Positions 52,927 to 61,341 are shown, numbered from the stretch's first letter. The stretch is 64,000 bases of DNA from an uncultured Pseudomonadota bacterium (GCA_902781465.1 CACZJK010000003.1:170579-234578), one strand, 5' to 3'. Numbers and translations are program-made. The notes: generated by a model from the sequence alone, not told the origin.

Positions 52927-53157
52927 ATAACGCGACATATAATAACTCTAAAATCCGCACAAGTCAAGGACTTTGTGAAGATTTTGCAAAGAAATTTTGT
53001 CTGCCCTAGTAATCCGCCTTTTTAGGCAAAATTTATCTCGGTGTAGACAGGGCGTAAAACGTTGTTAAAAATATATGAAAGTCAAAATGTCTCTATAGAT
53101 ATATTCACATACGGTTTTGCTACAAACTAATATATTTTACAATTCGTCTTTGTTTGT

Positions 53158-53445
53158 TCATAGAACGGCCATATTCTTAGGGTTAATAACGATGCCTGTC
53201 GGATACTTTGCGTTGGGTATAGTGGGTGTATCGTTGCGCTGGGTAGCTTTAAGGCTGGCGACCATTTGAACGAACTTGTTTTGTATACGGCGGAGCAACC
53301 ATGCCTGACGACAGGTCGATTTACCACCATTTGTTCGACGAATTGCGGCCTGTAGTTCGCGTAAAGACCGACATGCGGCAAAGTATAATATCACAAAATC
53401 TGTGCGATGGTTGGGCAAAATATCGTCAAAATGCGTATATTTCAT
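53158..53445 (-). CDS. Hypothetical protein (95 aa)
   Basis: The ATG at 53445 follows AAAAGGATTGTCT. The product MKYTHFDDILPNHRTDFVIL... has a basic, helical middle (ACRSLRELQAAIRRTNGGKSTCRQAWLLRRIQNKF) and no membrane segment or known motif. It lies between tRNA-Asn and a repeat that flanks the HxlR/cupin cassette. It may be a remnant of mobile DNA. The 231 bases between the tRNA and this gene show nothing I can name. Confidence 0.45.
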   Translation of the reverse strand: MKYTHFDDILPNHRTDFVILYFAACRSLRELQAAIRRTNGGKSTCRQAWLLRRIQNKFVQMVASLKATQRNDTPTIPNAKYPTGIVINPKNMAVL

Positions 53446-53471
53446 AGACAATCCTTTTAAGGTTGTCGTAT

Positions 53472-53517
53472 TTGGCATAATCTTTCGGCAAAAGTCCAGT
53501 TGTTTGTTCGGAAGAAT
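53472..53517. repeat. Direct repeat flanking the HxlR/cupin cassette, left copy
   Basis: It opens TTGGCATAATCTTTC and includes TCCAGTT and TTTGTTCGG, in the same order as 54385-54430; the copies are about 46 bp and imperfect. They bracket 0.87 kb. Confidence 0.55.
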
Positions 53518-53522
53518 CGGTA

Positions 53523-53843
53523 CTATTTAAGATTTTTCTTATAATCCGTTCCCCATTTTGCCATGGAATCTAAAATTGGCGATAAACTGTTTCCAAGTTT
53601 TGTCATACTGTATTCAACACGTGGGGGAACTTCGGCATAGACCTTTCTTGATACCAGACCATCGTTTTCCAGTTCACGCAGATTATCGGTCAAAACTTTT
53701 TGACTGCATCCAACACTGCGTTGTAATTCTTTGAACCTTTTTGTGCCAGTTAGTAAATCACGAATTATCAAAACCTTCCGCTTTGTGCCAATTAACATCA
53801 ACAAAGTTGCCACCGGGCATTCTGGTAAATCAGATTTTTTCAT
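53523..53843 (-). CDS. HxlR-family transcriptional regulator
   Basis: The ATG at 53843 has AAAGGAAAAGA upstream. The 106-aa product is a complete HxlR-type winged helix: CPVATLLMLIGTKRKVLIIRDLLTGTKRFKELQRSVGCSQKVLTDNLRELENDGLVSRKVYAEVPPRVEYSMTKLG, with the one N-terminal Cys (Cys7) that serves as a redox or electrophile sensor in several members. It is divergent from the cupin gene and probably represses it through the inverted repeat in between. Confidence 0.9.
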   Translation of the reverse strand: MKKSDLPECPVATLLMLIGTKRKVLIIRDLLTGTKRFKELQRSVGCSQKVLTDNLRELENDGLVSRKVYAEVPPRVEYSMTKLGNSLSPILDSMAKWGTDYKKNLK

Positions 53844-53888
53844 TGTCTTTTCCTTTGTTTTACACAATAGTTTCTTTTATAATACTAT

Positions 53889-53936
53889 GTTATAAAAATG
53901 TGCCTACTTTACAAATCGTTTATAACAGTATAAAAT
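53889..53936 (+). promoter_or_regulatory. Cupin promoter with HxlR-type operator
   Basis: TTTACA (53908-53913), 17 bases, TAAAAT (53931-53936). GTTATAAA (53889-53896) and TTTATAAC (53919-53926) form an inverted repeat that straddles the -35 box. Confidence 0.6.
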
Positions 53937-53965
53937 AGATACACATAAAAATAAAGGAGAAATTT

Positions 53966-54343
53966 ATGGCAAAATATTCATCTACAAATTTTGGAACAAT
54001 GGCAGATGTTGCAAAGACAGAATATGGTAAGGCTTTTCTGCACGATGCGCTTGGCTTAACATCTGCAGAAATTTCGGTTAGTGTTATGCCTGCTGGTGCA
54101 AAATCACCATTTAATCATATTCATAAACAAAACGAAGAAATCTATATCTTTTTAACTGGCAATGGTACATTTACGGTTGATGATGAAAAAATTGAAATTA
54201 AACCGGGAAGTGCTATTCGTGTTGCAACTGGGGCGAAACGTGCGATGGAAAATACAGGCGCAACTGAAATGCAATATATATGTATCCAGGCAAAAGAAAA
54301 TTCGTTGACGCAATTTGCCTTTGCCGATGCCGAGGTTTGTTAA
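53966..54343 (+). CDS. Cupin-domain protein
   Basis: A 125-aa single-domain cupin. The metal-site motifs are PFNHIHKQNEEIYIFLTGNGTFTVD (G-H-x-H-x-E-like, with HIH and E) and PGSAIRVATGAKRAMENTG in the second motif, where the usual His is replaced. It is preceded by AAAGGAGAAA and followed by a strong terminator. Paired with a divergent HxlR regulator, it may handle a small reactive metabolite; the substrate is unknown. Confidence 0.85.
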   Translation: MAKYSSTNFGTMADVAKTEYGKAFLHDALGLTSAEISVSVMPAGAKSPFNHIHKQNEEIYIFLTGNGTFTVDDEKIEIKPGSAIRVATGAKRAMENTGATEMQYICIQAKENSLTQFAFADAEVC

Positions 54344-54359
54344 TGTGTATTACAAACAA

Positions 54360-54383
54360 AAGGTGCCAAGCGGCACCTTTTTT
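54360..54383 (+). terminator. Intrinsic terminator of the cupin gene
   Basis: AAGGTGCC-AAGC-GGCACCTT followed by a T-run, 17 bases after the stop. Confidence 0.88.
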
Positions 54384-54384
54384 A

Positions 54385-54430
54385 TTGGCATAATCTTTCA
54401 CCACTTGTCCAGTTATTTGTTCGGGAAAAT
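54385..54430. repeat. Direct repeat flanking the HxlR/cupin cassette, right copy
   Basis: The partner of 53472-53517: TTGGCATAATCTTTC, TCCAGTT-TTTGTTCGG in the same order and spacing. Confidence 0.55.
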
Positions 54431-54761
54431 AGCATATTGTTCTGTATTTCCAAATAGAAGTATAAAGAACAAGGAATCGTGTGTTCGTCGTCCTTGGTGG
54501 TGTAGAACATGTGTAACAGGGACATGGAATTGCCAAGGCGAATTTCTGCGTAGTGTGGAGTGCTTTGGGGCAAAAGAAGGTTCTGTATAAAACATATATA
54601 ACAAGAATTTTTAAGTGTATTTATAGCGGTTTTCGAATCGTTTGGGGTTAAATAAAAACCTGTTGTGTTTCTCTGTTTAACGGTATTGATTTCTATTTAT
54701 GGTTGAAATAATTGAAATATAATATTCTGATGATAATATATGTTATGATTTTAATCATATA
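54431..54761. other. Non-coding stretch without identifiable content
   Basis: About 330 bases without an ORF that has a ribosome-binding site. The first 150 bases are more GC-rich and contain short stems; the rest is AT-rich. I see no RNA gene I can name. Confidence 0.4.
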
Positions 54762-54775
54762 CCAAGGAGGTTATA

Positions 54776-55021
54776 ATGACGCATTCACAGGTTTGGCAGG
54801 CAATAGAATTTTTTGCCAAAGAGCGCGGTTTAACATGTTCTGGGTTGGCGCGTCGCAGTGGATTAAGCCCGACCACGTTTAATAAAAGTAAGCGTTTTTA
54901 TGTTTCGGGTCGTCCGCGTTGGGTATCATTGGAAAGCGTGGCGAAAGTAATAAATTTTGCGAATATTTCGGCCACAGAATTCTTTAAATACGTTGACGCC
55001 GCCCCACAAAAAACGAAATAG
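54776..55021 (+). CDS. Small HTH regulator (phage-repressor-type DNA-binding domain only)
   Basis: An 81-aa paralogue of the protein at 32189, with CAAGGAGG as Shine-Dalgarno. It reads IEFFAKERGLTCSGLARRSGL, SPTTFNKSKR and RPRWVSLESVAKVINFAN, that is, the N-terminal HTH of S24-type phage repressors without the peptidase domain. Its stop lies 15 bases before the -35 box of leader E, on the same strand, which makes it a candidate local regulator of secreted pair E. Confidence 0.82.
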   Translation: MTHSQVWQAIEFFAKERGLTCSGLARRSGLSPTTFNKSKRFYVSGRPRWVSLESVAKVINFANISATEFFKYVDAAPQKTK

Positions 55022-55035
55022 CATTTTGTTATATA

Positions 55036-55293
55036 TTGACTTTTTTTGTGGTTTGTGGCACACTGTTAAATGAATCCAAGGGATTGGGTTCGGGGCTTTA
55101 GCAGGCCTATACACTCGGCGCGAGAGCGTCGTAATCTGATGTTTGTCGGTGCTTGTTGCGCCGTTGTCATCCCTGACCTCTATGGTTGGGGAGCCGTGAG
55201 TGTATATATAAAGGCCACGGAATCACTAGTGTATGATTGCTAACTCCCCGACCGCCTTTTGGACGGTCTTTTTTATTGCCAAAAGGGGAGAAA
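55036..55293 (+). promoter_or_regulatory. Promoter and attenuator leader RNA E (class 2)
   Basis: TTGACT (55036-55041), 17 bases, a weak CACACT (55059-55064). The 5' hairpin AATCCAA-GGGA-TTGGGTT (55073-55090) is one base pair shorter than in leader D but keeps the GNRA loop, and is followed by CGGGG. CCCTGACC (55171-55178) pairs with GGTTGGGG (55184-55191). The strand GGTTGGGGAG (55184-55193) is fully complementary, with one G-U, to CTCCCCGACC (55244-55253), which overlaps the terminator GACCGCC-TTTT-GG.CGGTC (55250-55268) with its T-run. Shine-Dalgarno AAAAGGGGAG follows. Confidence 0.7.
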
Positions 55294-56016
55294 ATGAAAC
55301 GGTTTTTAATGTTATTATCATTACTATTCTGTAATACAGTATGTGCAGATACAATAACTTTAAAATGGTTTAATGAAGGTCAATCTGAATATACAACCAC
55401 AACATGCCAAACTGGTGAAGATATAATATTGCCGCAAACAACACCAGTAAAACGAGGGTATACATTTGTAGGATGGAAAAAAGCAGATTATGTACCTATA
55501 CAATACATAGAAGGTATAGGTGGTGGACTTCAACGTATAGATACTGGCATTAATTCATATCTTGATAGCCATATAGCAATTAAGATTTCAACAGTAAGTG
55601 CAGGTTCAGGTGATTGTATAATGGGTAGTTATAGAGGAATAGGTTTTTCTATCATTGGGGTTAATTATTTTTATTTATTTTTAGGTGTGACCCAGGTACA
55701 AGGACGTTCTGGCTATACAGCGATTCTTGAACAAAATGGGCACCAGTCTTTTATTGATGGGAATCTTATAGGGACCGTTGGTGGAAATGCATTTCAATCT
55801 GGTAAGATATATATTTTGTCTAATGGAACAGATAGTTCTAATGCGAAAGGCGTATTCCGCATTCATTGGGCAAAAATATGGAAAGATGATACTTTGCAAC
55901 GAGATTTTATACCTGTTCTTGATTCAAATGGGATTCCATGTTTATACGATAAAGTTTCTGAACAATACTTTTATGATGAAAATGGAAATTCTTTTAATGC
56001 AGGACCTGTGATATAA
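55294..56016 (+). CDS. Secreted InlB-repeat plus lectin-fold-like protein (first gene of pair E)
   Basis: A 240-aa protein starting after AAAAGGGGAG. Signal peptide MKRFLMLLSLLFCNTVCA, N-terminal InlB-type repeat (LKWFNEGQSEYTTTTC...VKRGYTFVGW), then YVPIQYIEGIGGGLQRIDTG, a diverged form of the beta-sandwich opening. The C-terminal QRDFIPVLDSNGIPCLYDKV...FNAGPVI matches the family. The middle is unlike the other members, which suggests diversification for different ligands. It is separated by one base from its partner. Confidence 0.83.
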   Translation: MKRFLMLLSLLFCNTVCADTITLKWFNEGQSEYTTTTCQTGEDIILPQTTPVKRGYTFVGWKKADYVPIQYIEGIGGGLQRIDTGINSYLDSHIAIKISTVSAGSGDCIMGSYRGIGFSIIGVNYFYLFLGVTQVQGRSGYTAILEQNGHQSFIDGNLIGTVGGNAFQSGKIYILSNGTDSSNAKGVFRIHWAKIWKDDTLQRDFIPVLDSNGIPCLYDKVSEQYFYDENGNSFNAGPVI

Positions 56017-56017
56017 C

Positions 56018-56788
56018 ATGTTAAAATATTTATTTATTTTTGTTCTTTTATGTGTTCCTTTTGCAGTACAAGCAGATAACATTACCAATAATGTTGTTAA
56101 TGGTTGTAATACAAATTTTTTGGATTTGATAGGCGGAATCGCAAATTTTGTCCCAGATTTTAGTATAAATCAATATACGTGTGACGTTGGAAATTACCTC
56201 CCTGCGAATTCAGAATCTTGCGCAATATGTCCTGATAGTTTTACGTGTATCGGTGGAACTTTTGATTTTGATGAAACAAAATCACAAGGAATTGTTTATA
56301 ACAGTGTAATAAATCAAAATATTGCGAATGCATGTTCTGAAAATATGACTGTTTTTGAAGCTATATTTTATCCAACACAATATACCTGTTCCGCGGGTTA
56401 TTATTTACCGGCAAACGTAGATGAATGTAGAAAATGCTTAAACGACCATTATTGTCCTGGTGGTAATTTAACATTTAATGAAACAACACCACAAGGAATT
56501 ACTGCATGTCCGTCTGAACATCCTTTTGCGCCGGCCGGTATGTGGGCCGCTACACAGTGTGGTCGCATTTTACATATTGGCAACGAAATAATCTATTTAC
56601 ATCAATCGCCAGCCAATCCAACAGAACACCGTTTGTATGTTCGCGTAAATGATACTGTATATTCGGTAAATCTGACCCAAAAACAAGATGACCCAGATGA
56701 TATAAAAATGTCCGCCGGTGCCAATCGTTCGTTGCATATTATGTTTAATGATATTGAATATTTGGCCCACGATGATTCGGTTGAATAA
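56018..56788 (+). CDS. Secreted protein with two Cys-rich modules (second gene of pair E)
   Basis: A 256-aa protein with signal peptide MLKYLFIFVLLCVPFAVQA. Two tandem Cys modules follow: YTCDVGNYLPANSESCAICPDSFTCIGGTF, then YTCSAGYYLPANVDECRKC and HYCPGGNLTF. The C-terminal InlB repeat of its paralogues is replaced by an unrelated beta-rich domain (GRILHIGNEIIYLHQSP...DIEYLAHDDSVE). It is the longest second-gene member. Extracellular location is inferred. Confidence 0.82.
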   Translation: MLKYLFIFVLLCVPFAVQADNITNNVVNGCNTNFLDLIGGIANFVPDFSINQYTCDVGNYLPANSESCAICPDSFTCIGGTFDFDETKSQGIVYNSVINQNIANACSENMTVFEAIFYPTQYTCSAGYYLPANVDECRKCLNDHYCPGGNLTFNETTPQGITACPSEHPFAPAGMWAATQCGRILHIGNEIIYLHQSPANPTEHRLYVRVNDTVYSVNLTQKQDDPDDIKMSAGANRSLHIMFNDIEYLAHDDSVE

Positions 56789-56814
56789 AAAACGCTTTTC
56801 AAAGTTTGTTCGTT

Positions 56815-56844
56815 TTGCTAGGATTATATTCAAGTGAATATAAT
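56815..56844 (+). promoter_or_regulatory. Promoter with palindromic operator for the export operon
   Basis: TTGCTA (56815-56820), 18 bases, TATAAT (56839-56844). ATTATATTCA-AG-TGAATATAAT (56823-56844) is a perfect 10-bp inverted repeat that ends exactly at the -10 box, so a bound repressor would block it. Confidence 0.65.
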
Positions 56845-56856
56845 GTAGGGGTTTTT

Positions 56857-58200
56857 ATGAAATTTCATATTGCTTTGATTGCCGGTTTTTTGCCTGTTAT
56901 GGCGTTTGGTGCTGACGATTGTGCGACAATGCGTAATGTGCCAGAGGCAGTTCAATCTTTACAAGACGTTGTCCATATGGGGCTTTGTCGTAATCCACAG
57001 ACTGCGGCGGCATATGCGGCATTGCGTTCCAGTCATTTCAGCAAGAACGCGGCATATTCGTCTTATTTGCCGTCTGTGTCTGCCGGGGTAAGTGCCAGTA
57101 AAAATTTCGCCCAGAGCAAAGATACAAGAAATCCAAATTATGATTGGGGTTATGGTGGTTCGATTTCTGCATCTTATCTGATATTTGATTTTGGTAAGCG
57201 AGAATCTGATTTTGCGCAAACTTTGGCTTTATATCGTGCGGCCGGTTTTGATTTCAGTGAAACCGTCCAAAATTTCGTTTATGGTTTGGTTGGTTCTTAC
57301 TATGAATTATTAAAGGCCGATGCGGATGTTGAATCTGCGGAATCTGCGTTAAAGGTTGCACAGACTGCAAAAGATACAGCCGATAAAAAATTCAAGGCCG
57401 GTGTAGTGGCCAAGGCGGATGTGTATAAAGCCGAAACTACATTGGCTTCGTCCCAGTTATCTTTGGAACGCGCCAAAAATAATCGTGAAATAGCCAAGGG
57501 AACTTTGCTGACCAAACTGTCTTTCCCGGCCAATCAGGAAATTAAAATTGCAGATATGTCTTCGACCTTTGGCAGCGAGGCTGAAAATGAAAATATAGAC
57601 GAATTGATAGAAATTGCGCGCGAAAAAAGACCAGATTTGTTAAAGGCTGCGGCAAATAAAGATGCGGCATGGCATAAAAGAAATTCTGCCTTTTTGAAAA
57701 ATTTGCCGTCTATTTCTGCAAATGCCAATGTTGGTTGGAACGATGAAAGATTGCCAGGCGTCTTTGAACTGGATTCAAATCGTATGAGTGGTTCGATTGG
57801 TATTCGTGCTTCGATGCCTTTGTTCGCAGGGTTTGCAAATGTATATGGCGCACGTGCTGCTGAATCTGATTATGAACGGGCCAAATATAACGAAGAACAA
57901 ACGACTAATGCGGCGATGATGGATGTTTTTACTGCATATCAAAATTACAAGACCGCACAAACTGTTTTGAAACATACTAATGCTTTACTTAAATCTGCCA
58001 CGGAATCTGAACGCGTGACCGCCGGTATGTATAAAGTAGGGCGGGCAACAATGCTGGATTGGCAGACGTCCCAGTCGGAATTAGTCAATGCGCAAAAACA
58101 AAATAATGCTGCAAAATATGATTTGTTTGTAAAGCGTGCCGCGGTTGCGCTGGCAATCGGCGATATTAAATCAGAGATAGAAGGAACCAAAGATGAATAA
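56857..58200 (+). CDS. TolC-family outer-membrane efflux protein
   Basis: The ATG at 56857 follows GTAGGGG. The product (447 aa) has a signal peptide ending FGA and two OEP repeats with long helices: SLQDVVHMGLCRNPQTAAAYAALRSS, a coiled-coil block AESALKVAQTAKDTADKKFKAGVVAKADVYKAETTLASSQL, and the second repeat EQTTNAAMMDVFTAYQNYKTAQTVL...YKVGRATMLDWQTSQSELVNAQ. It forms the outer-membrane channel of the exporter encoded next. The stop overlaps the adaptor gene by eight bases. Confidence 0.93.
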   Translation: MKFHIALIAGFLPVMAFGADDCATMRNVPEAVQSLQDVVHMGLCRNPQTAAAYAALRSSHFSKNAAYSSYLPSVSAGVSASKNFAQSKDTRNPNYDWGYGGSISASYLIFDFGKRESDFAQTLALYRAAGFDFSETVQNFVYGLVGSYYELLKADADVESAESALKVAQTAKDTADKKFKAGVVAKADVYKAETTLASSQLSLERAKNNREIAKGTLLTKLSFPANQEIKIADMSSTFGSEAENENIDELIEIAREKRPDLLKAAANKDAAWHKRNSAFLKNLPSISANANVGWNDERLPGVFELDSNRMSGSIGIRASMPLFAGFANVYGARAAESDYERAKYNEEQTTNAAMMDVFTAYQNYKTAQTVLKHTNALLKSATESERVTAGMYKVGRATMLDWQTSQSELVNAQKQNNAAKYDLFVKRAAVALAIGDIKSEIEGTKDE

Positions 58201-59368
58201 GAAAAAAAATTGGCTTTTGCGTCATAAATGGTGGCTGATATTTTTTGCTGCCCTGATTGTTGTCGTGTGGGGATTACGGACAAATTCGCCCCAGGCATCT
58301 AAAAAGAAATTTGTGACAATGGATGTTAAATATGGCGATATTTCACAGACTGTGACCGCAACTGGGGAAATTATGCCATTAAACACAGTCAGTGTTGGTT
58401 CCCAGGTTTCTGGCACTATCGAAGAAATTTTTGTCGATTATAATTCAACGGTTAAAAAAGGCGACAAGTTGCTGACCATAGAACCGTCTGTATTACAGGC
58501 TTCTGTTGACGAAGCCAAGGCTGCGCTGGACAGTGCGATATCGCAACGTAATTATGCAAAAAATGAATATAATCGTAATAAAACACTTTATAACGACGGC
58601 TTTATCGCACGCAGTGAACTGGAAAAAGCCCAGACAACTTTTGAACAGGCTGAATCTGCGGTTGTGCGTGCGCAATCACAATATGACAAGGCTGTCACTA
58701 ATCTTGGATATGCAACCATTATATCGCCTGTGGACGGAACTGTGATTTCAAGAAAGGTGGATAAAGGGCAAACTGTTGCGGCTTCGTTCCAAACACCAGA
58801 CCTTTTCGAAATTGCAGAAGATTTAACAAAAATGCAAATTGAAACTGCTGTGTCAGAGGCTGATATTGGTGTTATAAAGCAGGGTCAGCCGGTGACATTT
58901 ACTGTGGACGCTTATTCATCACAGACTTTTGAGGGTTCTGTTCGTCAAATTCGTTTGTCCCCAACAATGACTTCTAATGTGGTTGTTTATACTGTGGTTA
59001 TTGATGTGGATAATAATGATTTGAAATTGATGCCGGGAATGACTGCTTTCGTGACAATTGTTGTAAATTCTGCGAAAGATACTTGGAAAGCAAATAATTC
59101 TGCGTTCCTTTTGCGTAATTTTAATGGAATTATCGATGTTTCAAGTGATGCGATAAATCCAAATAATCATTTGGCAATTCAAAGGGATGGGGAAATTATA
59201 CTGGTTCCTTATACCAAAGGCATCGCGACCGCGACAGAAACACAGATTATATCTGATGAAATCAAAGAGGGCGATAAAATCGTTGTCGGTTATATTGGCC
59301 AAGAATCGACCTCTAAAAAATCTGGTAATAATCGTGGTGGAATGATGGGCGGACCAGGACCGCGTTAA
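58193..59368 (+). CDS. macA: MacA-like periplasmic adaptor (membrane fusion protein)
   Basis: A 391-aa protein with one N-terminal membrane helix (KWWLIFFAALIVVVWGL), a lipoyl half-motif VTATGEIMPLNTVSVGSQVSGTIEEIFVDYN, a coiled-coil hairpin (AKAALDSAISQRNYAKNEYNRNKTLYNDGFI), the second lipoyl half ISPVDGTVISRKVDKGQTV and beta-barrel domains. It bridges the inner-membrane ABC transporter to TolC. The end is Gly/Arg-rich (GGMMGGPGPR). Confidence 0.92.
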   Translation: MNKKKNWLLRHKWWLIFFAALIVVVWGLRTNSPQASKKKFVTMDVKYGDISQTVTATGEIMPLNTVSVGSQVSGTIEEIFVDYNSTVKKGDKLLTIEPSVLQASVDEAKAALDSAISQRNYAKNEYNRNKTLYNDGFIARSELEKAQTTFEQAESAVVRAQSQYDKAVTNLGYATIISPVDGTVISRKVDKGQTVAASFQTPDLFEIAEDLTKMQIETAVSEADIGVIKQGQPVTFTVDAYSSQTFEGSVRQIRLSPTMTSNVVVYTVVIDVDNNDLKLMPGMTAFVTIVVNSAKDTWKANNSAFLLRNFNGIIDVSSDAINPNNHLAIQRDGEIILVPYTKGIATATETQIISDEIKEGDKIVVGYIGQESTSKKSGNNRGGMMGGPGPR

Positions 59369-59378
59369 GGATTTATAA

Positions 59379-60125
59379 ATGAAACAAATACCTGTTATAT
59401 CAATGAAAAAAATCTGTAAAAGTTTTCCAATGGAAATTGGGGGCGATCAACAGGTTTTGTTTGATATAACTTTTACAATAAAAAGTGGTGAATTTGTTGC
59501 GATTATGGGTCCATCTGGTTCTGGTAAATCAACATGTATGAATATCGTCGGTGCTTTGGACAGCGCTACATCCGGTACTTATGAATTATATGGCAAAGAT
59601 ATAACGACTTTATCTGCGGATGAATTGGCAAAAATAAGAAATGAATATATCGGCTTTGTTTTTCAAAACTTTAATTTATTACCAAAGCGAAACATTTTGG
59701 ACAATGTTATGTTGCCACTGATGTATCGCGGATTACCAATGGAAGAACGTCTGAATCGTGCGCGTGAAATGCTGAAATTGGTTGGCCTTGAAAAGTTCGA
59801 AACTTATTTGCCAACACAATTGTCGGGCGGTATGCGCCAACGCGTTGCAATTGCACGTGCTTTGGCAGGAAATCCTAAATTGATTTTGGCGGATGAACCA
59901 ACTGGCGCGCTTGATTCCAAAATGGGGAATGAGATATTAAAGTTTTTCAAGAAATTAAATAAAGAACTGGGGATTACTATAATTATGATTACGCACGAAT
60001 TTGAAATCGCAAAGTATGCAAATCGTGTAATTCATATTTACGACGGTCGTATTACTTACGATGGTGCAATTCCTAAAAACGAATCTGTGTTATTAAAGTC
60101 TGAAAAAAGGGCGCATAAAAAATGA
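59379..60125 (+). CDS. ABC transporter ATP-binding protein (MacB/LolD type)
   Basis: A 248-aa ATPase with Walker A GPSGSGKST, Q-loop FVFQNFNLLPK, signature LSGGMRQRVAIARAL, Walker B LILADEPTGALD and H-loop MITHEFE. In E. coli MacB this domain is fused to the permease; here it is a separate gene whose stop overlaps the permease start by four bases (ATGA). It drives export of a peptide, toxin or lipid substrate that cannot be told from sequence. Confidence 0.93.
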   Translation: MKQIPVISMKKICKSFPMEIGGDQQVLFDITFTIKSGEFVAIMGPSGSGKSTCMNIVGALDSATSGTYELYGKDITTLSADELAKIRNEYIGFVFQNFNLLPKRNILDNVMLPLMYRGLPMEERLNRAREMLKLVGLEKFETYLPTQLSGGMRQRVAIARALAGNPKLILADEPTGALDSKMGNEILKFFKKLNKELGITIIMITHEFEIAKYANRVIHIYDGRITYDGAIPKNESVLLKSEKRAHKK

Positions 60126-61339
60126 CGTTTTACGATATTCTTCATGAATCTTGGCTGTCTATAAGCGGTAATAAGATGCGTTCGTTCTTGACGGTGCTGG
60201 GTATCGTTATCGGTATTATGGCGGTTGTGATAATGGTTGCAGTTGGTGAAACTGTGCAACAGTCTATCACAGACCAATTTTCATCACTTGGGACTAATAC
60301 GATTATGATACGTGCAGGCGCGGCACAAAGCGGTGGGGTGCGTTCTGGAAATCGTATGACTTTGACTATGGATGATGTCAAATATATCGCTCAATTGCCA
60401 GATGTCGCCGCGGCCAGTCCGATTGAAAACAGTGGGGCCCAGGTTGTGTATGGAAATAAAAACTGGTCTACATCAATGGTTGGTGTGTATCCGGGTTATG
60501 CAACGGTTCAAAATATAGAAATGGAATATGGTTCATTTATTGATGAATCTGCGGTTCGTAATGCGTCGACTTATGTTGTTATTGGACCTGATACTGCCGA
60601 AGAATTGGGTATGCCAAAAAATCCAGTCGGGGAAATTATTCGTGTTCGTAATACCCCATTGACTGTTATAGGTGTGACCAAGGCCAAGGGTGATTCTGCG
60701 ATGGGGTCCCAGGACGATATGTTGATAGTGCCGATAACAACACTTAAAAAGCGTATCAATGGTTCGCGCTTTCCGAATTCTGTTGGTTCTGTTTCATTAA
60801 AATTATATCAAGATGCAGATAACAATATAGCAACAGACCAAATAACGGCGCTTTTGCGTCAAAGACATAAATTAAAAGACGGTGATGCAGATGATTTTCA
60901 AATAACAGATATGAAACAGGTTATGGAAACAATGTCAACAGTGACAGGATATCTGACTTTGCTTTTGATTGCAATTGCGGCAATATCGCTTTTGGTGGGG
61001 TCAATTGGAATTATGAACATGATGTTGGTTTCTGTGGCGGAAAGAACGCGCGAAATTGGTATTAGAAAGGCAATCGGTGCACAAGAAAGCACAATAATCA
61101 CTCAATTCTTGTCAGAATCAATTTTGATTTCGTTTATTGGTTCGATGTTCGGGCTTATTCTGGGGGTAGGGTTATCGCAAGGTGTTGGTCGTTTTGTAAT
61201 GCACTATAATGTTCCGTTTTCAATTTGGCCAGTGGTTGTATCTATATCTGTTGCGGTGGTGGTTGGTTTGGTTTCTGGGGTAATGCCCGCAATCAAAGCG
61301 GCAAAATTAAACCCAATTGACAGTTTAAGATACGAATAA
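60122..61339 (+). CDS. MacB/FtsX-type ABC transporter permease
   Basis: A 405-aa permease with the four-helix MacB layout: an N-terminal helix (TVLGIVIGIMAVVIMVAVGE), a large periplasmic domain (residues about 45-275, with NTIMIRAGAAQSGG and GNRMTLTMDDVKYI), and three C-terminal helices including MNMMLVSVAERTREIGIRKAIGA and LNPIDSLRYE. It completes a TolC-adaptor-ATPase-permease operon of four overlapping or nearly adjacent genes. Confidence 0.93.
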   Translation: MTFYDILHESWLSISGNKMRSFLTVLGIVIGIMAVVIMVAVGETVQQSITDQFSSLGTNTIMIRAGAAQSGGVRSGNRMTLTMDDVKYIAQLPDVAAASPIENSGAQVVYGNKNWSTSMVGVYPGYATVQNIEMEYGSFIDESAVRNASTYVVIGPDTAEELGMPKNPVGEIIRVRNTPLTVIGVTKAKGDSAMGSQDDMLIVPITTLKKRINGSRFPNSVGSVSLKLYQDADNNIATDQITALLRQRHKLKDGDADDFQITDMKQVMETMSTVTGYLTLLLIAIAAISLLVGSIGIMNMMLVSVAERTREIGIRKAIGAQESTIITQFLSESILISFIGSMFGLILGVGLSQGVGRFVMHYNVPFSIWPVVVSISVAVVVGLVSGVMPAIKAAKLNPIDSLRYE

Positions 61340-61341
61340 TT

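Noticed and set aside
54315-54604. Overlapping short ORFs after the cupin gene
   Set aside because: They run through the terminator or lack ribosome-binding sites.
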